Assembly (NCBI RefSeq): GCF_003236175.1
Contig: NZ_QKTW01000003.1
Span: forward strand, 232,298 to 296,297
Source: Taibaiella soli
Lineage (GTDB): Bacteria; Bacteroidota; Bacteroidia; Chitinophagales; Chitinophagaceae
DNA: 64,000 nucleotides
Reading direction: 5' to 3'
The translations under genes and the position numbers were made by a program. This document shows, piece after piece, positions 42,810-50,942 of the stretch; the first letter of the stretch is position 1; every line of letters begins with the position of its first letter. The notes below the pieces were generated by a model, which saw nothing but the letters and a program-made list of their open reading frames with translations, was not told the origin of the DNA and made no database searches.

Positions 42810-43019
42810 TTAACTATCGCCCATTGCTTTTCGCAACGACAGTGGACGCATATCAGTCCATACTTCTTTGATGTGATTAAGGCATTCTGCTTTGAGACCC
42901 TTAAAGCCTTCAGCTTTCCAGCCTGGTGGCAACTCACGATCGGCTGGCCAGATAGAATATTGTTCTTCGTGGTTAACTACCACAATGTAAATCGTGAGGT
43001 CTTCGTTTTCGTTCGGCAT
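42810..43019 (-). CDS. Orphan MbtH-like protein
   Basis: 69 residues from ATG 43019. It carries the MbtH signature: [20 protein letters not shown] (S-x-W-P), [29 protein letters not shown]. MbtH proteins bind and activate adenylation domains of non-ribosomal peptide synthetases in siderophore and antibiotic synthesis. No synthetase is in this window. It is convergent with the imelysin/TonB operon. Confidence 0.88.
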   Translation of the reverse strand: MPNENEDLTIYIVVVNHEEQYSIWPADRELPPGWKAEGFKGLKAECLNHIKEVWTDMRPLSLRKAMGDS

Positions 43020-43206
43020 GGTGTTATGAGTTAAAGAAAAAAGATAAACGGAAGTCTGATTAAAAGTGACGCCGCGAGAAAAATCTTTCTCACGGCGCTC
43101 GCTACGACACAAAGCGTTGTATTGTAAAATTCTGTTCTGAATTATTTCCCTGAAAGATGTTTATAAAACACCACCGTGGCCTGGTGTCGTTGCGAGAAAA
43201 ATCCTT

Positions 43207-43344
43207 TTAGATCGATTGAAACGGCGGTGGCAATAATTTGGTTTGTTTGTTGATTCTTTTCGCAGTGAGGAACAATCGTACAGATTGCGCTACCAAAGCG
43301 GCCACCAGCAGGCCAATCACCAGATACCAGTATTCTTTTTCCAT
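43207..43344 (-). CDS. Small membrane protein, 45 residues
   Basis: Translation from ATG 43344: MEKEYWYLVIGLLVAALVAQ..., one membrane helix (about 6-22), then a short basic cytoplasmic tail ending PPPFQSI before TAA at 43209-43207. It lies 5 bases after the stop of the upstream secreted-protein gene, in the same direction, which supports it as a real cotranscribed gene. Function unknown. Confidence 0.6.
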   Translation of the reverse strand: MEKEYWYLVIGLLVAALVAQSVRLFLTAKRINKQTKLLPPPFQSI

Positions 43345-43349
43345 ATCAG

Positions 43350-43733
43350 TTAGTGTTTTTCTTCTTTACAAAGTCCGGCAACTTCGTGAAATGCATCATG
43401 TACTACAGAAAGTTGTTTTTTGATTTCCGGATCAGGACGCATTTTAGTTACCATGTCATTGAATTTTGCTGCCTCTTTTTCAAGATTACTCAGTGCTTCT
43501 TTCATTTTGGGCGATTGATAAGCCGCTGGAACGCTGGACGTAGCCAGTTGTTTGGCGTCATCGTAAATCTCTTTGGATCTTTGTTTTGCCGGAGCAAGGT
43601 TACCTTCTTCGCTTGGATGATAGGTCTGTGAAATCACACCGTGAAAGGTTTTAAGTGCAGGCCATTCCATTGTTTGGGCATGCGCTATCGCAGTACATGC
43701 AAACAGTGCAATGATGAATAAGAATCTCTTCAT
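43350..43733 (-). CDS. Secreted helical protein of unknown function
   Basis: 127 residues. A signal peptide (about 1-19, ending AIAHAQ) precedes a mostly helical 108-residue protein with a conserved-looking FHGVISQTYHPSEEGNLAPAK segment and a C-terminal HDAFHEVAGLC. The helix pattern and His/Met residues suggest a four-helix bundle, perhaps metal- or haem-binding like cytochrome b562, but I cannot assign a family. Cotranscribed with the 45-residue membrane protein. Confidence 0.65.
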   Translation of the reverse strand: MKRFLFIIALFACTAIAHAQTMEWPALKTFHGVISQTYHPSEEGNLAPAKQRSKEIYDDAKQLATSSVPAAYQSPKMKEALSNLEKEAAKFNDMVTKMRPDPEIKKQLSVVHDAFHEVAGLCKEEKH

Positions 43734-43903
43734 TATGGAATTGTTTTAGTGGTAAAGTTGTTTACGTAAAAATAACGATGGTGGCCCGAACCGGCAAAAA
43801 ATCGTTTAGGCGGTAAAATCAGGTAAAATTACCTGATTATAGATGGGCGGATTGTCTTTGTTTTGCCCTACCGATTCACAGTTTCACCATTAAAACAGGG
43901 GTT

Positions 43904-45289
43904 ATGAGCACCAGTACATCCACACAAACGCCGATTGCGCCGTTTAAGGAATCTATTCCGTACCCGAAAGAACAGATCATCCACAGTTTCTCCAAATTTG
44001 TCAATGCTGGATATGGTATAAAGGCTTACAACAGTGAGTCTGCATTACAGGCATACGTTGCTAAGATTGTAGGGCTTTGCATGAACGATACAACGATCAC
44101 AAACTGCGTCGGTTCTGACTGGACGCTGGCTTGGGGACCAATTGTGTTTTCTAATACACCTGATGCAAATTCGGTGGTGGTTGATAATGCCATGATGATG
44201 GTGTATAGTCCTCTGAATAATCTGATTATCGTAGCTATTGCAGGCACCAATATAGATTCTTCTTACGGCTGGCTTACTGAGGATTTTAATGGCGCTACAA
44301 CCGTCAGCTGGCAATCTGTTGTGGGCAACAATGTTTCAGTTCCTTCCGGGGCATCTATTTCCGCCGGCACTAACGACGGGTTGGAGAAATTGCTGAGTAT
44401 GCAGGATAGCAATGGGTATACCTTGATCACTGCTTTGAGTAATCTGCTGGCTGAATCTGGTACCGGAACCGGTCTCGAACTGGCTGTATGCGGGCATAGC
44501 CTGGGTGGCGCATTGTCTCCGGCTATGGCACTGTATTTGTCGAATATCCAGTCGGATAGCAGTTTGAACTGGAATACTTCTAAAAAAGTAACTACAATAT
44601 CGGCATGGCCAACTGCAGGCCCAACACCGGGTAACGCAGACTTCGCCACTTATTTACCAACTATTGTTAGCTATACAAGCCGATATAATACACTCGATGT
44701 TGTACCACAGGGTTGGATGCAAACCTCATTATCAACTGTGCCTACATTGTACGACAGTTATATTACCCCTGTAAAAGGTGGTACGCCACAAGATGTAACT
44801 TTGGGTATACTCGCTACAGGTGCTATTTTGAGAAGTTACAATGTAACGATGGGGTCCGTTTTGCCTGTAGTAACTAATAATGATTATCAGCAGGCACAGC
44901 CGTGGACGCCAATCACGGGAAGTTTTGATTTCACTACGGATTTTAAATACAGCATAGGCGTTCAGTATATCCTTGGCCAGCTCAATCTTTCCACTGGAAT
45001 GGCGCAGTACGAAAATTACTTTACAAACGTTGCCCGCTTTATTGTACAAATGGGCTACCAGCATACCATTGCATATGACTCTATGTTAGGAATACCAACC
45101 GTTGCAGGAGAATATACCAGCATTTTAAACAACAATAACCCGGACGGGCAAACCCTGGACGAAATGCACCATGAAGCTGCAGTAAAAGCGATTGGGCTTG
45201 GACCGCAGATGAAAAATTTAGATTTCGGGAAAATCGCACAAGCTGTTCGCGAGAACGCAGCCACACACACCGAAGCAGTAACCGTCTAG
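43904..45289 (+). CDS. Class 3 lipase family protein
   Basis: 461 residues. The lipase-3 hallmark LAVCGHSLGGALSPAMALYL (nucleophile Ser near residue 198) follows the oxyanion-region strand LIIVAIAGTNIDSSYGWLTEDF, as in fungal-type triacylglycerol lipases. Candidate catalytic His is C-terminal. No signal peptide at the start (MSTSTSTQTPIAPF), so export, if any, would be unconventional. Followed by two intrinsic terminators. Confidence 0.82.
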   Translation: MSTSTSTQTPIAPFKESIPYPKEQIIHSFSKFVNAGYGIKAYNSESALQAYVAKIVGLCMNDTTITNCVGSDWTLAWGPIVFSNTPDANSVVVDNAMMMVYSPLNNLIIVAIAGTNIDSSYGWLTEDFNGATTVSWQSVVGNNVSVPSGASISAGTNDGLEKLLSMQDSNGYTLITALSNLLAESGTGTGLELAVCGHSLGGALSPAMALYLSNIQSDSSLNWNTSKKVTTISAWPTAGPTPGNADFATYLPTIVSYTSRYNTLDVVPQGWMQTSLSTVPTLYDSYITPVKGGTPQDVTLGILATGAILRSYNVTMGSVLPVVTNNDYQQAQPWTPITGSFDFTTDFKYSIGVQYILGQLNLSTGMAQYENYFTNVARFIVQMGYQHTIAYDSMLGIPTVAGEYTSILNNNNPDGQTLDEMHHEAAVKAIGLGPQMKNLDFGKIAQAVRENAATHTEAVTV

Positions 45290-45317
45290 TATTTTTACCT
45301 TCACCAAAACCATGAGA

Positions 45318-45402
45318 ACCGGGGCGCCAGTGCGTCCCGTTTTCCGTTTATAGCAGTATAAAAAAGGAAATGCCGGAATAAGAATATTCCGGCCATTGTT
45401 TT
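45318..45402 (+). terminator. Tandem terminators after the lipase gene
   Basis: Hairpin 1: CGGGGCGC / GCGTCCCG (45320-45327 with 45332-45339, one G-T), loop CAGT, then TTTT. Hairpin 2: GCCGGAATA / TATTCCGGC (45372-45380 with 45385-45393), loop AGAA, then CATTGTTTTC. Two consecutive terminators insulate the tetR gene. The remaining 45403-45602 shows no gene. Confidence 0.8.
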
Positions 45403-45602
45403 CTAGAACTTACAAAAAAGAATGGGCAGAAGCCCATAGTTGTGATTTAAAACTGCCTCTTAGACTGCCGGGTGATGAAAAAGTTTATTTCAGTGGACAG
45501 TTGACGCTCTTTATGCGTCTTTGCGGGAAATCAATTCGCGTTGAATATTTTTTTGCAGAGAGTTGGAGAAGACTTACTCACTGGTGACAAATATTTAATT
45601 TT

Positions 45603-45624
45603 TAAGAGAACAATCGTTCTTTTA
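45603..45624. promoter_or_regulatory. TetR operator upstream of its own gene
   Basis: An imperfect palindrome AAGAGAACAATCGTTCTTTT centred at 45613/45614, 26 bases before the tetR ATG. A close copy lies before the downstream VOC gene at 46246-46265. Confidence 0.65.
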
Positions 45625-45639
45625 TCTTTGCTGCCATTA

Positions 45640-46230
45640 ATGCGCGTAAAAGACACACAGAAAGAACAGCTCATTCGTAAGAAGACGATGGAACTGGTTG
45701 TAAAACATGGTTTTGACGGCCTCAGTATGCATAAGCTCGCAAAAGCGGCCAACGTATCAGTCAACACCATTTATCTAAACTTTAAGAACCGGGAAGATCT
45801 GTTGGTGCAGGTGTATGCAGGGGTAATCGCGAAAATGGAGGAGCAAATGTTGCGGAATTTTCATGAGGATCTTGACTTTGCAGAAGGGCTCCGGATTCAA
45901 TGGAAAAACAGGCTGGAATATTATATCAAACATCCGGTCGAAATCCATTTCATTGAACAGCTCCGCTACTCGCCGTTATTCGAAAAAGCGATGGGGCAAC
46001 AGGGACAGAAATTTGCGCTGATACAGCGAAAATTTTGTGCGAACGCCATTGAGAAAAAACAATTGAAACCGCTGACAGAAGAAGTGTACTGGGCAATAGC
46101 GTATGCGCCGCTTTACCAGTTGCTGAAATTCAACCAGCAAAAACGAAGCATGTCGGGAAAGAAATTTGCCCTGACGGAAGAAAAGGTGAAAGAAGCATTG
46201 GCTCAGGTACTAATTGCGTTGAAACCTTAA
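45640..46230 (+). CDS. TetR/AcrR family transcriptional regulator
   Basis: 196 residues from ATG 45640; the longer frame from a TTG at 45541 has an unrelated N-terminus and would run through the operator. The HTH is LSMHKLAKAANVSVNTIYLNFKNRED (in parts: SMHKLAKAANVS and NTIYLNFKNRED, about residues 29-53), followed by a helical ligand-binding domain. The palindromes before this gene and before the VOC gene predict autoregulation and control of the neighbour. Confidence 0.9.
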   Translation: MRVKDTQKEQLIRKKTMELVVKHGFDGLSMHKLAKAANVSVNTIYLNFKNREDLLVQVYAGVIAKMEEQMLRNFHEDLDFAEGLRIQWKNRLEYYIKHPVEIHFIEQLRYSPLFEKAMGQQGQKFALIQRKFCANAIEKKQLKPLTEEVYWAIAYAPLYQLLKFNQQKRSMSGKKFALTEEKVKEALAQVLIALKP

Positions 46231-46245
46231 AATTTTTTAAAAAAT

Positions 46246-46265
46246 AAAAGAACAATCATTCTTTT
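46246..46265. promoter_or_regulatory. TetR operator upstream of the VOC gene
   Basis: AAAAGAACAATCATTCTTTT, 8-bp arms with one central mismatch, 15 bases before the VOC ATG. It matches the operator at 45603-45624 in 17 of 20 positions, including the ACAATC core. Confidence 0.65.
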
Positions 46266-46280
46266 TTAAAGTAAAAAAAG

Positions 46281-46655
46281 ATGAAGCTAAATCACATTAA
46301 TCTCACTGTGACCGATGTAAAAGAAACGGTACAGTTTTTTGAACAATACTTTCATTTTAAATGCGCCGAAATAAAAGGCGATAATGCGTTGGCGGTGCTT
46401 TACGGTGCCGATGGCTTCTGTATGGTTATCTCGACTAACGCCTTCAATCGCCTGGGTAACAATCGTTTTCCGGATGCGTTTCATGTAGGCTTTTTCGTAG
46501 AATCTGCAGCGTTGGTAGATCAGAAATATCAGGAGCTGATTGCCGGTGGCGAAGTCGCCGAACATACGCCGAGAAATATGCACGGTTCATACGGCTTTTA
46601 TCTTCACGCGCCAGGCAATATTCTGGTGGAAGTGAGTCATACCCCCATCCCCTAA
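46281..46655 (+). CDS. VOC family (glyoxalase-like) protein under TetR control
   Basis: 124 residues: LNHINLTVTDVKETVQFFEQ at the start, then a second beta-alpha-beta unit ending HGSYGFYLHAPGNILVEVSH, as in the glyoxalase/bleomycin-resistance superfamily. Candidate metal ligands are His4 and Glu near residue 116. The last codons and the stop (ACC CCC ATC CCC TAA) come from a CCCCTAAAGGGG repeat. Likely role: detoxification or dioxygenase-type chemistry induced when TetR is released. Substrate unknown. Confidence 0.83.
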   Translation: MKLNHINLTVTDVKETVQFFEQYFHFKCAEIKGDNALAVLYGADGFCMVISTNAFNRLGNNRFPDAFHVGFFVESAALVDQKYQELIAGGEVAEHTPRNMHGSYGFYLHAPGNILVEVSHTPIP

Positions 46656-46672
46656 AGGGGCGTCTCAAAACG
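46641..46672. repeat. CCCCTAAAGGGG repeat that supplies the VOC stop codon
   Basis: ACCCCCATCCCCTAAAGGGG followed by CGTCTC matches the arms at 8122-8150. The TAA in its centre is the in-frame stop. The following intergenic bases (46673-46907) hold no gene. Confidence 0.85.
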
Positions 46673-46907
46673 AGTACATCTATAAGTCGTAAGGTCATTA
46701 GTGGCTTTACGGCTTTTATTATTTAGGTTTCCCGCAAAGATGTATAATGAGCGGAGATGCAAAGCCCATTTTAACCCTTTAATGCTTTAACCGTTTGACC
46801 ATTCACCATTCACCTCTTAATCTATCTTAAGTTTTTCTCTTAATCTATCTTATTGGGGGTCGGTATTGTGACGTTGTAAATTTGTATTGTCTTTTAAAGG
46901 AGGCAAT

Positions 46908-47282
46908 ATGAACACAACAGAAATACTGGTAGTAAGCAAAGATCAAAACGTACTTCCGGTGATGATGCAACAGATCAATAACCACACAGACTGGATGGCA
47001 ACAGGCGCTTCGGGCGATGAAGATGCGATTGAAAAATATCACCATCACAGTTTTGACTTGGTTGTATTGGCTGCAGATATTGATGAAAATGAAACCCGCA
47101 AAATGCGCCGGATCTTCAGCATTCAGCACAATGATATGCTGATTGTGGATAGCGTAAATCTGGATTCGCTGGAAACAGAAATTGAAGCAGCGATTATCAG
47201 ACACAACGCAGCGAATAATAATTATTCGTTTACTGATAATGCTTTTGCAAACGCACAATGCAATATAACCATCATAGAATAG
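46908..47282 (+). CDS. Degenerate receiver-domain protein
   Basis: 124 residues from ATG 46908, preceded by AAAGGAGG, an unusually strong Shine-Dalgarno for this phylum. The N-terminus EILVVSKDQNVLPVMMQQIN and SFDLVVLAADIDENETRKMR follow the beta-alpha pattern of CheY-like receivers, but the phospho-acceptor position (normally LD after a VVL strand) is Ala. It is probably a pseudo-receiver. Upstream of pirin with an 80-base gap. Confidence 0.65.
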   Translation: MNTTEILVVSKDQNVLPVMMQQINNHTDWMATGASGDEDAIEKYHHHSFDLVVLAADIDENETRKMRRIFSIQHNDMLIVDSVNLDSLETEIEAAIIRHNAANNNYSFTDNAFANAQCNITIIE

Positions 47283-47362
47283 AGAACAGAACGATGAACG
47301 GAGCGTCGCAACCGTAGCTTAACGGGGGCGATGCAGTTTAAACAACAAAAAGAAAAACGATC

Positions 47363-48232
47363 ATGAAAAAAGTAATCGATAACATATTTGCCCGTCCCGC
47401 TCAATACGGAATGGTGGGAGACGGCTTCAGAGTATATAATTACATTCCGGGTGGCTTGAATCTGCAACGCAGAATCAGTCCGTTTTTAATGCTGGATTTT
47501 AATCCTTCTTATGACTTCGGTCCGTCCGAAAAACTGAGAGGCGTAGATGTGCATCCGCATAAAGGTTTTGAAACAGTAACGATCGCCTACAAAGGCAGTG
47601 TAGCACACCACGATAGCGCAGGTAACAGTGGCGTGATCAACCCGGGGGATGTGCAGTGGATGACTGCAGGAGCCGGTATTTTGCACAAAGAATACCATGA
47701 GCAGGAGTTTTCACGCAAGGGTGGTCCGTTTGAAATGGTGCAGTTGTGGGTAAATCTTCCGAAAAAAGATAAACTGACAGCGCCACATTATCAATCCATC
47801 ACAGCCGGTGATATGGGTAAAGTGACATTGCCTGATAATGCCGGTATCGTGAATGTAATTGCGGGAAATTTCAACGGTACAGCAGGTCCTGCGGAAACAT
47901 ATACGCCCGTGAGTTTGTTTGATATCAAACTGAATGAAAATGGCGTTGCAAGCACTTCAATTCCGGCGGCTCAAAATGCCGCGTTGCTGGTGATAAGCGG
48001 TAACGTGGAAGTGAATGGTACGAATGCACCAGAATACAGTTTCGTGCTGTTTAAAAATGAAGGCGAGGAAATTGAAATTAAAGCAACAACAGATAGCGTA
48101 GTCCTGCTTTTGGCCGGTGAACCAATCAACGAGCCAATAGCCAGTTACGGACCGTTTGTGATGAATACACAGGAAGAGATTTTTGAGGCCATTAAAGAAT
48201 TCCAAAGCGGTAAGTATGGATCGCTGAAGTAA
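47363..48232 (+). CDS. Pirin family protein
   Basis: 289 residues, a bicupin. The N-terminal cupin carries the metal-binding residues in DVHPHKGFETVTIAYKG (His, His) and HKEYHEQEF (His, Glu), with GDVQWMTAGAGILHKEYH the most conserved stretch. The C-terminal cupin is degenerate. Bacterial pirins have been linked to quercetin dioxygenase-like activity and metabolic regulation. Role here unknown. Followed by a terminator at 48343-48380. Confidence 0.9.
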   Translation: MKKVIDNIFARPAQYGMVGDGFRVYNYIPGGLNLQRRISPFLMLDFNPSYDFGPSEKLRGVDVHPHKGFETVTIAYKGSVAHHDSAGNSGVINPGDVQWMTAGAGILHKEYHEQEFSRKGGPFEMVQLWVNLPKKDKLTAPHYQSITAGDMGKVTLPDNAGIVNVIAGNFNGTAGPAETYTPVSLFDIKLNENGVASTSIPAAQNAALLVISGNVEVNGTNAPEYSFVLFKNEGEEIEIKATTDSVVLLLAGEPINEPIASYGPFVMNTQEEIFEAIKEFQSGKYGSLK

Positions 48233-48342
48233 TGATCGCTGATGTCTGATTTGTGAGTAGTCAGTCGCCAGTTTCCCACGTTACCTGTTTTGGTTGCTCG
48301 CGTCCTCGCGAAGCATGAAGCGATCAGCACAATAACGCAATT

Positions 48343-48380
48343 AAATCTCGCAACGGCACAAAGTCGCTGCGGGATTTTTT
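48343..48380 (+). terminator. Terminator after the pirin gene
   Basis: AAATCTCGCAACG pairs with CGCTGCGGGATTT (one mismatch, one G-T) around GCACAAAGT and is followed by TTT. Between here and 48519 there is no gene. Confidence 0.7.
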
Positions 48381-48519
48381 ATCAGTGTGATTTTTGTGTT
48401 TTTGAGTATAGCGTAGTGCCGCCGTGAGAAAATTTCTAGTTGCTCGCATTGACACGGAATCAGCGATCTGAAATCAGATATCAGCGATAAATAGCTAATT
48501 TTAAAGAAACACTCAACTT

Positions 48520-48828
48520 ATGAACGACGCATACAAAGACCTGCCTTTGGTCGACAATAAAGCGCATCACCGTTTTGAAATGCATGTCGGCAACGAGTTT
48601 GCCTTTTTGATTTATGAGCTTGATAAGCCACGTATTACGCTGGTGCATACAGAAGTGCCCGAGTCTATGGAAGGGAAGGGAGTTGCTTCCGCATTAATCG
48701 AGAAAGTGCTGGAACATATCGAAAAAGGGGGCTTAAAACTGATTCCGGTGTGTCCATTTGTTAGAGCTTACTTAAAACGTCATCCAGATTGGAAACGTAT
48801 TTTGGATTCCAGTGTGGTCGATTTTTAG
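48520..48828 (+). CDS. Small GNAT-like N-acetyltransferase (YjdJ type)
   Basis: 102 residues. It is the minimal GNAT domain of the Acetyltransf_CG family: HRFEMHVGNEFAFLIYEL, then the acetyl-CoA-binding VPESMEGKGVASALIEKVLE (residues 46-65) and IPVCPFVRAYLKRHPDW. The Cys-Pro-Phe segment is characteristic. Substrate unknown. Confidence 0.85.
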   Translation: MNDAYKDLPLVDNKAHHRFEMHVGNEFAFLIYELDKPRITLVHTEVPESMEGKGVASALIEKVLEHIEKGGLKLIPVCPFVRAYLKRHPDWKRILDSSVVDF

Positions 48829-48960
48829 CTCAAATGATTGATTTGTAATGTACTAGCCTGCAAAGTGGTAAAAAATATATCTTATTAAAATTTAAAGAAT
48901 AACATTTCGGTAATGTTTTTAATAATAAAAACACTTACCTTCGGTTTTTAATTTTTTACA

Positions 48961-49152
48961 ATGCAAGAAGGAACAGTTAAATTCTTCAATGAAACCAAAG
49001 GTTTCGGTTTTATTAAACCAGCAGATGGTGGTCAAGACATTTTCGTACACGTTTCAGGTCTGAAAGACGAAATTCGTGAAAACGACCGCGTAAGCTATGA
49101 AGTACAAAATGGCAAAAAAGGCTTGAATGCCGTTAATGTGCGAGTTATCTAA
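48961..49152 (+). CDS. Cold-shock protein (CSD, CspA family)
   Basis: 63 residues, one OB-fold with RNP1-like KGFGFI and RNP2-like DIFVHVS. It binds single-stranded RNA/DNA as an RNA chaperone. Preceded by 132 AT-rich bases and followed by its own terminator, then a DEAD-box helicase gene, a partner often induced by cold. Confidence 0.95.
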   Translation: MQEGTVKFFNETKGFGFIKPADGGQDIFVHVSGLKDEIRENDRVSYEVQNGKKGLNAVNVRVI

Positions 49153-49177
49153 TTAAGTTATATAATTTGAACATTCC

Positions 49178-49208
49178 TAAAGCATGCTCTCGGGCATGCT
49201 TTAGTTTT
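49178..49208 (+). terminator. Terminator of the cold-shock gene
   Basis: TAAAGCATGC pairs perfectly with GCATGCTTTA (49178-49187 with 49194-49203), 6-base loop, followed by GTTTT. Confidence 0.85.
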
Positions 49209-49292
49209 ATTGAGTAGGCATATCTTACTCTGATTTTTAAACAGGCGCTGTGCTGTTTTGTTACAGGATGGCGCAATACTTGAAATACAATA

Positions 49293-50654
49293 ATGACGTT
49301 TGAGGAATTAAATCTCATCAGCCCGATAGCAGACGCGCTGAAGGCTGAAGGATACGTGCAGCCGACCCCTATACAACAACAGTCCATTCCAGTAATACTG
49401 CAACGAAAAGATCTGCTCGGTTGTGCGCAGACAGGAACCGGAAAAACAGCGGCTTTTGCCATACCGGTTTTACAATTATTAAGCGAAGAAAAAACGCAGG
49501 GTCCAAAGAAAGTAAAGGCGCTCATCTTGACGCCAACGAGAGAACTCGCCATTCAGATCGGTGATAGCTTTACCGCGTATGGTAAAAATCTGAAGCTGAA
49601 TCATCTTGTGATCTTCGGTGGTGTGCCGCAAGGCAATCAGGTAAAGGCTTTGAAAGCAGGTGTAGATATTCTGATTGCAACACCAGGTCGTTTGCTCGAT
49701 CTGATGAATCAGCGTTACATCAGTCTGAGCGATATCACACATTTCGTATTGGATGAAGCAGATCGTATGCTCGACATGGGCTTCATTCATGATGTGAAAA
49801 AAGTAATCGCGAAACTGCCGCCTAAAAGACAAACACTTTTCTTCTCGGCTACAATGCCGCCGGAAATTCAGAAACTGGCAAATGCTATTCTGGTAAATCC
49901 GTCCGAAGTAAAAGTGACGCCAGTTTCTTCTACTGCAGAAACGATTCAGCAATCTATTTATTTCGTTGATAAAAAAGACAAGCGCAAGCTACTGGATTTC
50001 ATTCTGAGAAATGTCGTGCGCGAACGTGCATTGGTATTTACACGTACCAAACATGGCGCAGATAGAGTGGCGAAAGAACTGACGAAATCTGGTATTTACG
50101 CGGAAGCAATTCACGGTAATAAATCACAAAATGCGCGTCAGCGTGCGTTGAACAATTTTAAGAGTGGTGATATCCGTGTGTTGGTTGCAACTGATATTGC
50201 AGCGCGTGGTATTGATATCGATGAATTGCCGCAGGTAATTAACTATGAACTGCCGGAAGTACCGGAAACTTATGTGCATCGTATTGGTCGTACAGGCCGC
50301 GCGGGTGCATCTGGTATGGCGCTTTCCTTTTGTGACGATGAGGAAATGAGCGATCTGAAAGGCATTCAAAAGCTGATTGGTTTCCCGATCCCGGTGGTCG
50401 ATAATCATCCATTTCCTGCAGCAAGTACAAACACGGTGAGAATCAATCTGCCGAAAAATAAAGATGTGGTTGTGCGACCTGATGCAATTGTTGGTAACAG
50501 ATCAAGACCAAATAATGGCAACAGACCACATAACGGGAACAGACCGAACAGCGGCAACCGATCAAGCAACGGCAACAGACCCAATAGCAACAATAGATCG
50601 AATAACAACGGCAATAATTCAGGCAACAACAAGCGTAAGGATGATCGCTGGTAG
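49293..50654 (+). CDS. DEAD-box RNA helicase (RhlE-like) with Asn/Gly/Arg-rich tail
   Basis: 453 residues. Q motif [11 protein letters not shown], Walker [12 protein letters not shown], motif [18 protein letters not shown] (FFSATMPPE), and motif [12 protein letters not shown] are all intact. After residue about 370 the tail becomes an Asn/Arg/Gly/Ser repeat ([20 protein letters not shown]-like), typical of RhlE/CsdA-type RNA-binding extensions. It unwinds structured RNA in ribosome assembly or cold adaptation, next to a cold-shock gene. Confidence 0.93.
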   Translation: MTFEELNLISPIADALKAEGYVQPTPIQQQSIPVILQRKDLLGCAQTGTGKTAAFAIPVLQLLSEEKTQGPKKVKALILTPTRELAIQIGDSFTAYGKNLKLNHLVIFGGVPQGNQVKALKAGVDILIATPGRLLDLMNQRYISLSDITHFVLDEADRMLDMGFIHDVKKVIAKLPPKRQTLFFSATMPPEIQKLANAILVNPSEVKVTPVSSTAETIQQSIYFVDKKDKRKLLDFILRNVVRERALVFTRTKHGADRVAKELTKSGIYAEAIHGNKSQNARQRALNNFKSGDIRVLVATDIAARGIDIDELPQVINYELPEVPETYVHRIGRTGRAGASGMALSFCDDEEMSDLKGIQKLIGFPIPVVDNHPFPAASTNTVRINLPKNKDVVVRPDAIVGNRSRPNNGNRPHNGNRPNSGNRSSNGNRPNSNNRSNNNGNNSGNNKRKDDRW

Positions 50655-50696
50655 TCTCATTTGTCAATTTGACAATTCGACAATGTCTTGAAATTA

Positions 50697-50736
50697 AAAA
50701 CGGTCAGACGATTTCATTCGTTTGACCGTTTTCTTT
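50697..50736 (+). terminator. Terminator of the DEAD helicase gene, of the AAACGGTC hairpin family
   Basis: AAAACGGTCAGACGA pairs with TCGTTTGACCGTTTT (one G-T pair), loop TTTCAT, then CTTTT. The stem is the same as in the hairpins at 286-312 and 50867-50909. Confidence 0.85.
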
Positions 50737-50866
50737 TAATGAAATGGACTTACAAAAACACGGTCATCACGATGAGGCCCATAGGGGCGAAGTGGTGATC
50801 TGATTTCGCGTTTAATGCTCGCGCCGTTGACCAAACCTGTTATAAGCACAAAAGCGATATCACTAG

Positions 50867-50909
50867 ACTCAAACGGTCAGACGACTTGGAGTCGTCCGAC
50901 CGTTTGAGT
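50867..50909 (-). terminator. 20-bp hairpin downstream of the desaturase gene
   Basis: ACTCAAACGGTCAGACGACT (50867-50886) pairs with the complementary run 50890-50909 with a single A-C mismatch and a 3-base loop. Read on the minus strand it follows the desaturase stop and a GGAGGAG element by 31 bases. Third copy of the AAACGGTC hairpin family. Confidence 0.65.
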
Positions 50910-50910
50910 T

Positions 50911-50942
50911 CCTCCTCCTTCGAAGGAGCTAGAGGAGGCTTA
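50911..50942. repeat. GGAGGAG element abutting the desaturase stop
   Basis: CCTCCTCCTTCGAAGGAGCT followed by AGAGGAGGCTTA; the terminal TTA is the desaturase stop on the minus strand. It follows the same rule as the copy at recQ. Confidence 0.85.

Noticed and set aside
42810-43733. Siderophore biosynthesis cluster suggested by MbtH
   Set aside because: No NRPS, NIS synthetase or ligase gene is present in the window.
45541-45639. Upstream extension of the TetR protein from a TTG at 45541
   Set aside because: It would run through the palindromic operator and adds residues unlike TetR N-termini.
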